Assembly (NCBI RefSeq): GCF_019880585.1
Contig: NZ_JAINVV010000014.1
Span: forward strand, 1-64,000
Origin: Sphingomonas colocasiae
GTDB taxonomy: Bacteria > Pseudomonadota > Alphaproteobacteria > Sphingomonadales > Sphingomonadaceae
Direction of reading: 5' to 3'
Length of the DNA: 64,000 nucleotides
Shown piece by piece: positions 19,616 to 27,817 of the stretch (within the stretch, counting starts at the first letter, position 1; every line of letters starts with the position of its first letter). The position numbers were made by a program, and so were the translations under genes. The notes beneath the pieces are model-generated. The model had not been told where the DNA came from. It saw only the letters and a program-made list of their open reading frames with translations, and searched no databases.

Positions 19616-20812
19616 ATGCTCACCTCGACCGATCGTTATCTGGCCCGGCTGATCGCGCTGCCCCTGTTCGGGACGCTGGTGATCGCCGCGATGCTGCTGG
19701 TCCTCGACAAGATGTTGCGGCTGTTCGATTTCGTCGCATCCGAAGGCGGCCCGGTGAGCGTCGTCTGGCAGATGCTCGCGAATCTGATTCCCGAATATCT
19801 TTCGCTCGGCATCCCGATCGGGCTGATGCTCGGCATCCTGCTCGCCTTCCGCAAGATCGCCACCAGTTCGGAGCTCGACGTCTTCCGCGCGGTGGGCATG
19901 AGCTATGGCCGGCTGCTGCGGGTGCCTTACATGTATGCGATCGCGCTCGCGCTCGTGAACCTCGCGATCGTCGGCTATATCCAGCCCTATGCGCGCTATG
20001 CTTATGAAGGGCTGCGCTTCGAGTTGCGATCAGGCGCGCTCGGCGCCTCGATCAAGGTGGGCGAGTTCACCAAATTGGGCGGACGGCTGACGCTGCGAAT
20101 CGAGCAGAGCCGCAATGAGGGCCGCAATCTCTCCGGCATCTTCGTGCGCGCCGAAAGCCGCAACGGCCAGTCGGTGACCGCCACCGCCAAGGCCGGCCAG
20201 TTCATGGCCACCGACGATCCCGACACGATCATCCTGCGCCTGACCCAGGGCGTGCTCGTCCACGACGCGCCGAGTTTCCGCACGCCCCGCGTATTGAGTT
20301 TCAGCGCGCACGACCTGCCGATCGACCTGCCCAAGATCGAATCCTTCCGCGGGCGCGGCGGCGCCGATCGCGAACTCACCATTCCCGAACTCGTCCAGGT
20401 CGGCCGCGATTCGCGAACATCGGAGACGCTGCGCAACGAAACGCGCGCCAATTTCCACTTCCGCCTGGTCGAAGTGGCGATGATGCTGCTGCTGCCCCTG
20501 CTCGCGGTCGCGCTGGCGATCCCGCCCAAGCGATCATCATCGGCGCTCGGCGTGTTCCTGTCGATCGTGATGGTGGTGACCTATCACAAGGTGAACGAAT
20601 ATGCCGAAGGCATGGGCGCGCTGGGCCGCATCGACCCGCTGATCGCGCTCTGGGTGCCGTTCCTGCTGTTCGCGGCGCTGATCGGCTGGATGTACCATGT
20701 TATCGCGCATGTGCCGGGCGGCCAGCCGATCGGCGCGCTCGAACGCGGCGTCGCCAAGCTCGGCGCGGTGTTCAAACGCCTGTTCCGCAATCGCAGGCAG
20801 GCGGAGAGCTGA
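19616..20812 (+). CDS. lptF: LptF/LptG family permease (first of pair)
   Basis: A 398-residue permease of the YjgP/YjgQ family. It begins MLTSTDRYLARLIALPLFGTL with paired membrane segments at about 12-40 and 55-90, a periplasmic beta-jellyroll (about 130-260) and C-terminal segments (about 285-365). LptF and LptG form the membrane part of the ABC machine that lifts lipopolysaccharide out of the inner membrane. Sphingomonads have glycosphingolipid instead of LPS, so glycosphingolipid is a likely cargo. Divergent from the DUF2141 operon; lptG follows after 3 bases. Confidence 0.88.
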   Translation: MLTSTDRYLARLIALPLFGTLVIAAMLLVLDKMLRLFDFVASEGGPVSVVWQMLANLIPEYLSLGIPIGLMLGILLAFRKIATSSELDVFRAVGMSYGRLLRVPYMYAIALALVNLAIVGYIQPYARYAYEGLRFELRSGALGASIKVGEFTKLGGRLTLRIEQSRNEGRNLSGIFVRAESRNGQSVTATAKAGQFMATDDPDTIILRLTQGVLVHDAPSFRTPRVLSFSAHDLPIDLPKIESFRGRGGADRELTIPELVQVGRDSRTSETLRNETRANFHFRLVEVAMMLLLPLLAVALAIPPKRSSSALGVFLSIVMVVTYHKVNEYAEGMGALGRIDPLIALWVPFLLFAALIGWMYHVIAHVPGGQPIGALERGVAKLGAVFKRLFRNRRQAES

Positions 20813-20815
20813 TCG

Positions 20816-21910
20816 ATGCAGACCCAGTTTTTCCCGTCGCGCACCATGTCCATCTATATGGGCCGGATGTTCCTGGTCCGCAGCTTCGCGGTGCTCGCGG
20901 CGCTGGTGCTGGTGCTCCAGGCGCTCGATCTGCTCGGCGAATCGGGCAAGATCCTGGCGCAGCCGGGCAACGGCAATGCGGAGCTCTGGACCTATGTCTC
21001 GCTGCGCGTGCCGCAGATCATCCAGCGCTTCCTGCCCTTCTCCGTGCTGCTCGGCACGCTGATCACGCTCGCCACGCTCAACCAGAACAGCGAAGTGATC
21101 GCGATGAAGTCGTCGGGGCTCTCGGCGCATCAGGTGCTCGCGCCGCTGATCCTGACGAGCATCATCGTCGCGGCGATCACATTCGTCTTCAACGATCGCA
21201 TCGTCACCCGCGCGACGTCCACGCTCGATCGCTGGCAGGCCGTCGATTACGCCCCCCTTCCCCCCGACCGGGCGCTTCAGGCCAATATCTGGGTGCGCGA
21301 CGGCAACAACCTGATCCATGCCGGCCAGGTTCGCGGTCGCGGCGCCGCGACGCGACTGAGCGACGTCACCGTTTACGATCGCGAGAACGATGCGCTGCGC
21401 GAGATCGTGAAGGCGCCGACGGCGGTCTACACCGGCACCGCCTGGCGGCTCGACAACGCCACCCGTTTCGACGTGCCGACCGGGGTCAACCGGCCGGCGG
21501 GCACGGTGACGATCGGCAAGGACATCCGGCCCGATCAGTTCACCCTGTCGAGCGTCGATCCGGACGGTCTCTCCTTCGTCGCGCTCAACAGCGCGATCGA
21601 GGATCTGGACGTCGCCGGCCGGCCCACCAAATCGCTGAAGGCCAATCTCTGGCACAAGATCGCGGGGCCGATGTCGTCGATCCTGATGCCGTTGCTCGGC
21701 GCGGTGGCGGCGTTCGGACTGGCGCGATCGGGGCGGCTGTTCCTGCGCGCGGTGATCGGGATGGCACTGGGCTTCGCCTATTTCGTCGCGGACAATTTCG
21801 GGCTCGCCATGGGCAATCTCGGCGCGTATCCGCCCTTCCTCGCGGCCTGGGGCCCGTTCCTGCTGTTCCTGCTGATCGGCGAGACCGTGCTGATCCGCAC
21901 CGAGGAATAG
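20816..21910 (+). CDS. lptG: LptF/LptG family permease (second of pair)
   Basis: A 364-residue partner of the gene before it, with the same layout: two N-terminal membrane segments (about 17-45 and 65-95), a periplasmic domain and three C-terminal segments with KIAGPMSSILMPLLGAVAAFG. The N-terminal SIYMGRMFLVRSF and LPFSVLLGTLITLATLNQNSEVIAMKSSG patterns are typical of LptG. The usual downstream neighbour lptD is missing; a fatty acid hydroxylase follows instead. This supports, but does not prove, a specialised lipid-export role. Confidence 0.88.
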   Translation: MQTQFFPSRTMSIYMGRMFLVRSFAVLAALVLVLQALDLLGESGKILAQPGNGNAELWTYVSLRVPQIIQRFLPFSVLLGTLITLATLNQNSEVIAMKSSGLSAHQVLAPLILTSIIVAAITFVFNDRIVTRATSTLDRWQAVDYAPLPPDRALQANIWVRDGNNLIHAGQVRGRGAATRLSDVTVYDRENDALREIVKAPTAVYTGTAWRLDNATRFDVPTGVNRPAGTVTIGKDIRPDQFTLSSVDPDGLSFVALNSAIEDLDVAGRPTKSLKANLWHKIAGPMSSILMPLLGAVAAFGLARSGRLFLRAVIGMALGFAYFVADNFGLAMGNLGAYPPFLAAWGPFLLFLLIGETVLIRTEE

Positions 21911-22081
21911 GCTTCACGCGGCTTCCCTTTCTGCGCCGCAATTATGCCGCATTGACTGGGCAGAGCCTTGCATCTGATATGCGGGCATGTGCGTTTGCCA
22001 AAAGCATCGTGTGGAGTTTTCCAGCAAACGATGCGACGACAAAGGCCTGGGGCCCGGCACGATGAATCGAGGACCAACGCC

Positions 22082-22849
22082 GTGAAGATCTCAGACACCG
22101 TCAAAACGGGGTTCTGGCAGAAGACCCATCATCTCGACCGCATGACGTTGCGCGAGTTGATCCACGCCTATTTCCAGTATCCGGCGATCATCCTGTACCT
22201 CGGCCTGGCCGCGGCTGCCGGTGGCGTATGGCTGTGGCGCCCCGCGCCGCTGATCCAGACGCTCGCGTCGATCGCGCTGGCCGTGCTCGTCTTCCCGCTC
22301 GCCTGGTACGTGCTGCATCGCTGGGTGCTGCACAGCCAGTGGATGTGGAAGCACAAATGGCTCGCGCCGACCTGGAAGCGCATTCATTACGACCATCATC
22401 AGGATCCCAACAATCTGGAGGTCCTGTTCGGATCGCCGCTCAACGTGGTGCCGACGGTCGCGATCGCGACGATCCCGCTCGGCTACATGATCGGCGGCAC
22501 CGGTGCCGCGGCGATCGCGTTCGGCACGGGCATGATCACCACCTGCGTCAACGAGTTCTTCCACTGCATCCAGCATCTTTCGTACAAGCCGCGCTACGCG
22601 TGGATCGCGATGATCAAGCAGCGGCACATGGCGCATCATTTCCACGACGAAACCGGCAATTTCGGTATCACCAACTATTGGTGGGACCGGCTGTTCGGCA
22701 CGCTCTACGAACGGATCGGCGACCGCAAGAAGAGCCCGACCGTGTTCAACCTCGGCTATACGGCCGAAGTCGCCGAAAAATATCCCTATGTCGCGGATCT
22801 TTCCGGCGGCGTCGCAACCGGCCATCCACGCCGGCGCAACAAGGACTGA
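22082..22849 (+). CDS. Fatty acid hydroxylase superfamily protein
   Basis: A 255-residue integral membrane di-iron enzyme. Start at GTG 22082 with GAGGA 8 bases upstream. Membrane segments lie near 32-52 and 60-80 and 120-155. Histidine clusters: H79-x4-H84, H102-x2-HH (HYDHH), H161-x3-H165 and H182-x2-HH-x-H188 (HMAHHFH). These match the sterol desaturase/fatty acid hydroxylase family, which includes sphingolipid hydroxylases. Hydroxylation of the acyl chain or long-chain base of the sphingolipid is the favoured guess because 2-hydroxy acids are typical of sphingomonads and because of the neighbours. Confidence 0.85.
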   Translation: MKISDTVKTGFWQKTHHLDRMTLRELIHAYFQYPAIILYLGLAAAAGGVWLWRPAPLIQTLASIALAVLVFPLAWYVLHRWVLHSQWMWKHKWLAPTWKRIHYDHHQDPNNLEVLFGSPLNVVPTVAIATIPLGYMIGGTGAAAIAFGTGMITTCVNEFFHCIQHLSYKPRYAWIAMIKQRHMAHHFHDETGNFGITNYWWDRLFGTLYERIGDRKKSPTVFNLGYTAEVAEKYPYVADLSGGVATGHPRRRNKD

Positions 22850-22861
22850 ACCAAACCCAGG

Positions 22862-22913
22862 GATGCCGGCGGAAGCCGGCATCTTCATTTCGAGCGCCGG
22901 CTTTCGCCGGCGC
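22862..22913. repeat. Double hairpin between hydroxylase and acyltransferase genes
   Basis: Two consecutive hairpins: GATGCCGGC-ggaa-GCCGGCATC (22863-22883 region) and GCGCCGGC-tttc-GCCGGCGC (22894-22913). They lie 12 bases after the hydroxylase stop and 23 before the next start. There is no T-tract, so they are more likely a REP-like element or an mRNA stabiliser than a terminator. Confidence 0.6.
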
Positions 22914-22936
22914 GGCACTTGCGGCATGAGGCGCGC

Positions 22937-24091
22937 ATGACCGATAGCATCACCATCCGTCCCGTCGAGACCAAGGCCGACCGCAAGGCGTTCGTCGACC
23001 TTCCCTTTCGTCTCTATGCGAATGATCCGAACTGGGTTCCTCCCCTCAAGGATGAGGTTCATGGCCTGATCACCCCGGCCAAGAATCCGTGGTTCGGCCA
23101 TGGCGAGGCGCAGCTCTTCCTTGCCGAACGTGCCGGCCGTGTCGTCGGACGGATCTCCGCGCATCTCGATCACCTGGCGCTTACACAGCCCTTGGAGCAG
23201 GGCATGGGGCCAGGCACCGGCAATTGGGGCATGATGGAAGCGGAAGACGAAGCCGTTTTCCAGGCGCTGATCGCACGCGCCGAACAATGGCTTCGCGACA
23301 AGGGCATGCACCGCTCGCTCGGACCGCTCAGCCTTTCGATCTGGGATGAGCCCGGCTTGCTGATCAGCGGTTTCGATCATCCGCCGACGGTGATGATGGG
23401 CCATAACAGCCCCGCCTATCGCGCCTGGGTCGAAGCGGCAGGCTATGCCCCAGCAAAGTCGCTCTACACCTATGATCTCGGCATCTCCGAACCGTTTCCG
23501 CCGATCGTCCAGCGCATCGTCGCCTCGGGCGAGCGCAACCCGCGCATCCGCATCCGCAATGTCGACAAGAGCCGCTTCGAAACAGAGGCTGCGCTGATCC
23601 TGGGCATCCTCAACGATGCCTGGGCGGACAATTGGGGCTTCGTCCCGCTGACCGACGCCGAAATCGCCTATGTCGGCAAGAAGCTGAAGCCGATCGTGTT
23701 CGAGGATCTGATCCGCATCGCCGAAGTCGATGGCGAGCCGGTCGCCTTCATGCTGGTTCTGCCCGATCTCAACGAAGCACTGAAGCCGCTTGGCGGATCG
23801 TTGCTGCCGTTCGGCTGGGCCAAGCTGCTGCTATGGCTGCGCAAGCCCAAGGTACGCACGATGCGCGTGCCGCTGATGGGCGTGGTGAAGCGCCTCCAGT
23901 CGAGCCGGCTTGCAAGCCAGCTCGCTTTCATGATGATCGAGTTCATCCGTCGCGACGCAACGGTTCGCTACGGCTCCACCCGGGGCGAGATCGGCTGGAT
24001 CCTTGACGATAATCAGGGCATGCGCGCCATCGCCGACGCGATCGAGAGCAAGATCAACAAGGAATATGTCGTTTACGACAAGTCGCTCTGA
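22937..24091 (+). CDS. GNAT-fold acyltransferase, bacterial ceramide synthase-like
   Basis: A 384-residue cytoplasm-type protein with no signal peptide. It begins with ITIRPVETKADRKAFVDLPFRLY and YANDPNWVPPL, followed by FLAERAGRVVGRISAHLD, a GNAT beta-strand pair, and a second GNAT-like half with ALILGILNDAWADNWGFVPLT and GSTRGEIGWILDDNQGMRAIAD. From memory this is the family of the Caulobacter acyltransferase needed for ceramide formation (bCerS), often mis-annotated as an N-acetyltransferase. Proximity to spt, acp and the hydroxylase agrees. Start chosen at ATG 22937 rather than an upstream in-frame codon. Confidence 0.6.
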   Translation: MTDSITIRPVETKADRKAFVDLPFRLYANDPNWVPPLKDEVHGLITPAKNPWFGHGEAQLFLAERAGRVVGRISAHLDHLALTQPLEQGMGPGTGNWGMMEAEDEAVFQALIARAEQWLRDKGMHRSLGPLSLSIWDEPGLLISGFDHPPTVMMGHNSPAYRAWVEAAGYAPAKSLYTYDLGISEPFPPIVQRIVASGERNPRIRIRNVDKSRFETEAALILGILNDAWADNWGFVPLTDAEIAYVGKKLKPIVFEDLIRIAEVDGEPVAFMLVLPDLNEALKPLGGSLLPFGWAKLLLWLRKPKVRTMRVPLMGVVKRLQSSRLASQLAFMMIEFIRRDATVRYGSTRGEIGWILDDNQGMRAIADAIESKINKEYVVYDKSL

Positions 24092-24108
24092 GTGAAGGAA
24101 GCCCGACC

Positions 24109-24783
24109 ATGATTCTGCCGACACTCGAAATCCCGACGATCGCGATCGCCGGAAGCACGGATCGTTTTCCCGTGCGCCGGATCTTCTGCGTCGGGCAGAA
24201 TTATGCCGATCATGCACGCGAGATGGGATCGGACCCCAATCGCCAGAGCCCCTTCTTCTTCACCAAGCCGGCCGATGCGGTCGTGCCGAGCGCCTTGACG
24301 CTGCCCTTTCCGGGCCGAACCGCCGATCTCCATCATGAAGTGGAACTGGTCGTGGCGCTCGGTGCCGGCGGATCGACAATCGCGCCATCGGATGCCGATG
24401 GCCTGATCTTCGGCCATGCGGTCGGCATCGATCTCACCCGCCGCGATCTGCAAGCCGAGGCGAAGAAGACCGGCCGGCCATGGGACATGGCCAAGGGCTT
24501 CGATCAATCCGCGCCGATCGGCGCGCTCACTCTCGGCGCGCCGCCCGAAAAGGGCCGCATCGCACTGACGATCGACGGCGAGATCCGCCAGTCGGGCGAT
24601 CTGTCGCACATGATCTGGAGCGTGGCGGAAATCATCGCCGAACTGTCCACCTATGTGGCACTCGCGGCGGGCGATCTCATCTTCACCGGCACGCCATCGG
24701 GCGTCGGACCGATCCGCCCCGGCGAGGACGTATGCGGTACGATCGAGGGGATCGAACCCGTCGAGGTCCGTTTCGCAGCCTGA
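24109..24783 (+). CDS. Fumarylacetoacetate hydrolase family protein
   Basis: A 224-residue FAH-fold metal enzyme (acylpyruvase/FAHD1-like). Signature elements: IFCVGQNYADHAREMG, PFFFTKPADAV, LHHEVELVVALG (metal-binding Glu pair), GHAVGIDLTRRDLQ, KGFDQSAPIG and the closing IFTGTPSGVGPIRPGED. Members cleave C-C bonds of acylpyruvates or decarboxylate oxaloacetate with Mg2+. It follows the acyltransferase gene by 17 bases on the same strand but has no evident role in sphingolipid formation. Confidence 0.9.
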   Translation: MILPTLEIPTIAIAGSTDRFPVRRIFCVGQNYADHAREMGSDPNRQSPFFFTKPADAVVPSALTLPFPGRTADLHHEVELVVALGAGGSTIAPSDADGLIFGHAVGIDLTRRDLQAEAKKTGRPWDMAKGFDQSAPIGALTLGAPPEKGRIALTIDGEIRQSGDLSHMIWSVAEIIAELSTYVALAAGDLIFTGTPSGVGPIRPGEDVCGTIEGIEPVEVRFAA

Positions 24784-24899
24784 ACATCCTTTGCCCGATC
24801 CAGTTTTTTGTTTCGCGGTCGCATTGAAAGCGTAATCTTGCAGGGGCAATAGTCGCGCTGCCCAATGTACGGGTGACTCGTAAGCAAAGGATATTCCCC

Positions 24900-25193
24900 A
24901 TGACCCGAATCGTCTCGCTTTCCCTGCTCGGCGGACTGATGATGGCATCGCTCGCCGCCACGCCGGCCGCCGCGCAATCATGCGTCGGCAATCGCAACAT
25001 GTGCGATGCGCTCTCCGCTCTGGAACAGGCCCGCGCATCGCTGCAGCGCGCCGATTCGAACAAGGGCGGCCATCGCGCCCAGGCGATCCGTTCGGTCGAT
25101 CAGGCGATCCGCCAGGTCCGCAACGGCATCCGCTACAGCAATGGCAGCCCCACCTATCCCGGCCGCCCGGATCGTCCGGACCGCCCGCGCTGA
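24900..25193 (+). CDS. Small exported protein of unknown function
   Basis: A 97-residue protein with a signal peptide (MTRIVSLSLLGGLMMASLAATPAAAQ). The mature part has two Cys (SCVGNRNMCDAL) that may form a disulfide, an Ala/Gln/Arg-rich helix (ALEQARASLQRAD, SVDQAIRQVRNGI) and a Pro/Arg-rich tail. It matches no family that I recognise. The start at 24900 is placed at the signal peptide. It stands alone, 117 bases after the FAH gene. Confidence 0.7.
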   Translation: MTRIVSLSLLGGLMMASLAATPAAAQSCVGNRNMCDALSALEQARASLQRADSNKGGHRAQAIRSVDQAIRQVRNGIRYSNGSPTYPGRPDRPDRPR

Positions 25194-25265
25194 GATAGCC
25201 ACTCTCGCTTTCCAGCCCCATCGGCGATATCCTGCCTATAGCGGGGTTTCGCCGATGGAGGCCTT

Positions 25266-25613
25266 ATGCTCATCAGACTGACCGTCGCCGCACTGTTCGC
25301 GGCCGTTCCAGCCGCCGCGCTCGCGCATCATGGCTGGAGTTCCTATGACGATACCAAGGTTCTGACGATCAAGGCGCCGATCAGCGCCGTCACCTGGGGC
25401 AACCCCCATGGCGCGGCGAAGGTCGTGTGGCAGAAAAGAACCTGGGATGTCGTTCTCGCGCCCGTCTCGCGCATGGAGACGCGCGGCCTGACACGCGAGA
25501 TGCTCGCTCCTCGAAAGACCGTCACGCTGGTCGGCTATGCACGCAAGGACGGGACCGCCGAAATGCGGATCGAGCGCGTGATCGTCGACGGCAAGACGGT
25601 GGAACTCCGCTGA
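25266..25613 (+). CDS. DUF6152-like small exported protein
   Basis: A 115-residue protein with signal peptide MLIRLTVAALFAAVPAAALA followed by HHGWSSYDDTKVLTIKAPI and WGNPHGAAKVVW. The HHGW start of the mature protein and NPHG motif are typical of DUF6152 proteins, whose function is unknown; the His residues suggest copper or other metal binding. The next gene begins at its stop codon, which fits the frequent pairing of this family with DUF6644 membrane proteins. Confidence 0.8.
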   Translation: MLIRLTVAALFAAVPAAALAHHGWSSYDDTKVLTIKAPISAVTWGNPHGAAKVVWQKRTWDVVLAPVSRMETRGLTREMLAPRKTVTLVGYARKDGTAEMRIERVIVDGKTVELR

Positions 25614-25633
25614 TCGAGCCGTTCGCCGCCGCG

Positions 25634-26074
25634 GTGGAGGCATCGCAGCTTGGCGCGTTCGCACGCGGATCGGCCTGGGCCTATCCGGCCGCCAATCTCG
25701 TGCATCTGCTCGGCCTTGTCCTGCTGCTCGGCGGGATCGGCGTGGTGGATCTCAGGATCATCGGCGCATTCCGCGCGCTGCCGATCGACGCCGTCATGCG
25801 TGCCTTCACGCCGCTTGCGATCTGCGGCCTTGCCCTGCTCGCGCTCAGTGGGCCGATCCTGTTCGCGGCCGACGCGATCGCCCTCTCCCGCTCCGACGTC
25901 TTCGCCCGAAAACTGGTGCTGATCGTCATCGCACTGCTGAACGCGTTCGGTTTTCGCTGGATCAGGCGCGGCCGGTCGGGTGAGGCAGGTGTCTTCGAAC
26001 GGGTGATGGCGCTGGCATCGATCCTGCTCTGGCTGACTGTCGCGGCGCTCGGCCGCCTGATCGCCTATAATTGA
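25634..26074 (+). CDS. DUF6644-like membrane protein
   Basis: About 146 residues with four hydrophobic segments: YPAANLVHLLGLVLLLGGIG, an AFTPLAICGLALLALSGPIL region, KLVLIVIALLNAFGF and VMALASILLWLTVAALGRLI. The HLLG...DLRIIG pattern marks the DUF6644 family. The start is uncertain: GTG 25634 is given, but a CTG at 25610 overlaps the stop of the DUF6152 gene (CTGA) with GGTGGA 6 bases upstream and would add 8 residues. It overlaps the convergent LysR gene by 10 bases. Confidence 0.72.
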   Translation: MEASQLGAFARGSAWAYPAANLVHLLGLVLLLGGIGVVDLRIIGAFRALPIDAVMRAFTPLAICGLALLALSGPILFAADAIALSRSDVFARKLVLIVIALLNAFGFRWIRRGRSGEAGVFERVMALASILLWLTVAALGRLIAYN

Positions 26075-26958
26075 GCACGCGCGAACTGTTCGACCGCCCA
26101 GTCCACAAAGACGCGTACGCGCGGCGAGAGTTGCCGGTTGCGCGGCCAGAGTATCGACACCGGCACCGACGGCGGCGGCGTTTCGACAAGCAGGGGCAGC
26201 AACCGTCCTTCCGGCAGATCGGCCCCGGCGTGAAAGCGCGGAACCTGGAACAGCCCCAGGCCGAGCCGCGCCGCCGCCAGATAGCTTTCGGTGCCGGTGA
26301 CCGAGACGATGGCAGGCATGTCGACCGTGCGGATCGCGCCGTCGATCATGAATTCCAGCGGCCACAAATTGCCCGTGCTCAATGAGCGCAGGCCGATCAT
26401 GCGATGCCCTTCCAGCGCATCGATACCCGTCGGCATGCCGTGTCGCGCCAGATAGGCCGGCGCCGCACAGGTCAATCGGTCGAGCATGATCAGCCGGCGG
26501 CCGACCATGTCGCTGTCCGGAAGATTGCCGTAGCGCAGCACGCAGTCGACGCCCTCGCGGACGACGTCGACCCATCGCTCCCCTTCGCTCATCGCGAGTT
26601 CGATCGCCGGATATCGCTCCAGAAAGTCGGGCAATCCGGGCAGCAGGAAATGCCGGGCGAGCGTTCCCTGGACTTCGACTCGCAGCAACCCGCCTGGTTT
26701 CAGGCCTGCAAAGGCGCCTTCCGCATCCTCCACATCGGCGATGATGCCGATACAGCGACGATAATAGGCCTCGCCATCCAGCGTCGGGGCGACATGGCGC
26801 GTCGTGCGTTGCAGCAACCGGACGCGCAGGCGCGCCTCCAGTGCCTTCACCGCATCGGTCGCGGTCGATCGCGGCACACCGATATCCCGCGCGGCCAGCG
26901 TGAAACTGCGCCGCTCGACGACCCGGATGAAGAGACGCATCGCGTCCAGCCGATCCAT
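26065..26958 (-). CDS. LysR family transcriptional regulator
   Basis: A 297-residue LTTR of the CrgA/DsdC-like group. It starts MDRLDAMRLFIRVVERRSF with winged HTH residues LAARDIGVPRSTATDAVKALEARLRVRLLQRTTRHV (about 22-57 in two parts) and a substrate-binding domain from about 90. ATG 26958 is chosen at the HTH; upstream in-frame sequence is a shadow of the SDR gene. It is divergent from the SDR at 27062, whose expression it probably controls. A palindrome at 27012-27029 is a candidate site. Inducer unknown. Confidence 0.9.
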   Translation of the reverse strand: MDRLDAMRLFIRVVERRSFTLAARDIGVPRSTATDAVKALEARLRVRLLQRTTRHVAPTLDGEAYYRRCIGIIADVEDAEGAFAGLKPGGLLRVEVQGTLARHFLLPGLPDFLERYPAIELAMSEGERWVDVVREGVDCVLRYGNLPDSDMVGRRLIMLDRLTCAAPAYLARHGMPTGIDALEGHRMIGLRSLSTGNLWPLEFMIDGAIRTVDMPAIVSVTGTESYLAAARLGLGLFQVPRFHAGADLPEGRLLPLLVETPPPSVPVSILWPRNRQLSPRVRVFVDWAVEQFARAQL

Positions 26959-27011
26959 TATTCGCTCTTTCCGAACAGACTTGCCGAATACTGACTGATT
27001 ATCCGCCTCAT

Positions 27012-27029
27012 CGGAAGTGTCATCTTCCG
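27012..27029. promoter_or_regulatory. Candidate LysR operator CGGAAG-N6-CTTCCG
   Basis: A perfect inverted repeat with 6-base arms lies in the 103-base gap between the divergent LysR and SDR genes, 33 bases upstream of the SDR start. LysR regulators often bind T-N11-A palindromes; this one has the right place but not exactly that form, so another factor is possible. Confidence 0.35.
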
Positions 27030-27061
27030 TGTGTCTCCTCGAAAGATGAAAGGGCATCGCA

Positions 27062-27811
27062 ATGGCCGATATCGAAGCATCATCCCCTCGCGTCGCGATC
27101 GTGACCGGCGCGTCACGCGGAATCGGCGCGGCCATCGCACGGCGGCTTGCCGGTGACGGCCATATCGTCATCGTCAATTTCGCGGGCCGTATCGCGGAGG
27201 CCGAAGCACTGGTTCGCGCGATCGAGGCCGATGGCGGCCGCGCCCTCGCCGCGCAGGCCGACATCGGAAATGCCGATGCGGTGTCACGGCTGTTCGATAC
27301 CGCCGAGGCCGCGTTCGGCGGCGTCGATATCCTGGTCAACAATGCCGGCGTCATGCAATTGGCGTCGATCGCGGACAGCGACGACGCACTGTTCGACCGC
27401 CTCGTCGCGATCAATCTCAAAGGCAGCTTCAACACGCTGCGTCAGGCGTCGCGCCGGCTGCGCGACGGCGGCCGTATCGTCAATCTCTCGACGAGCGTCG
27501 TCGGCCTCAACCTCGAAAACTACGGCATCTATGCGGCAACCAAGGCGGCGGTGGAGACGCTCACCCGTATCCTGTCCAGGGAATTGCGCGGCCGCTCGAT
27601 CACCGTCAACGCGGTGGCGCCCGGCCCGGTCGCGACCGATCTGTTCCTCGACGGCAAATCGCCCGAACTGATCGCGCGCATGGCGAAGATGAATCCGCTC
27701 GAACGGCTCGGCACGCCGGAGGATATCGCGGCGGCTGTCTCATTCCTTGTCGGGTCCGACGGCGGCTGGATCAACGGCCAGATCCTCCGCGCCAATGGCG
27801 GGATGGTCTGA
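27062..27811 (+). CDS. Short-chain dehydrogenase/reductase
   Basis: A 249-residue classical SDR. Cofactor motif GASRGIGAAIARRL near 19-32, NNAGVMQLAS near 95, the catalytic Ser in NLSTSVVG and Tyr-Lys in YGIYAATK, and the loop PGPVATDLF. The residues after the second strand (NFAGRIAEAE) suggest preference for NADP(H), as an inference. Cytoplasmic. It is divergent from a LysR regulator. Substrate cannot be assigned. Confidence 0.92.
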   Translation: MADIEASSPRVAIVTGASRGIGAAIARRLAGDGHIVIVNFAGRIAEAEALVRAIEADGGRALAAQADIGNADAVSRLFDTAEAAFGGVDILVNNAGVMQLASIADSDDALFDRLVAINLKGSFNTLRQASRRLRDGGRIVNLSTSVVGLNLENYGIYAATKAAVETLTRILSRELRGRSITVNAVAPGPVATDLFLDGKSPELIARMAKMNPLERLGTPEDIAAAVSFLVGSDGGWINGQILRANGGMV

Positions 27812-27817
27812 GCCGGA

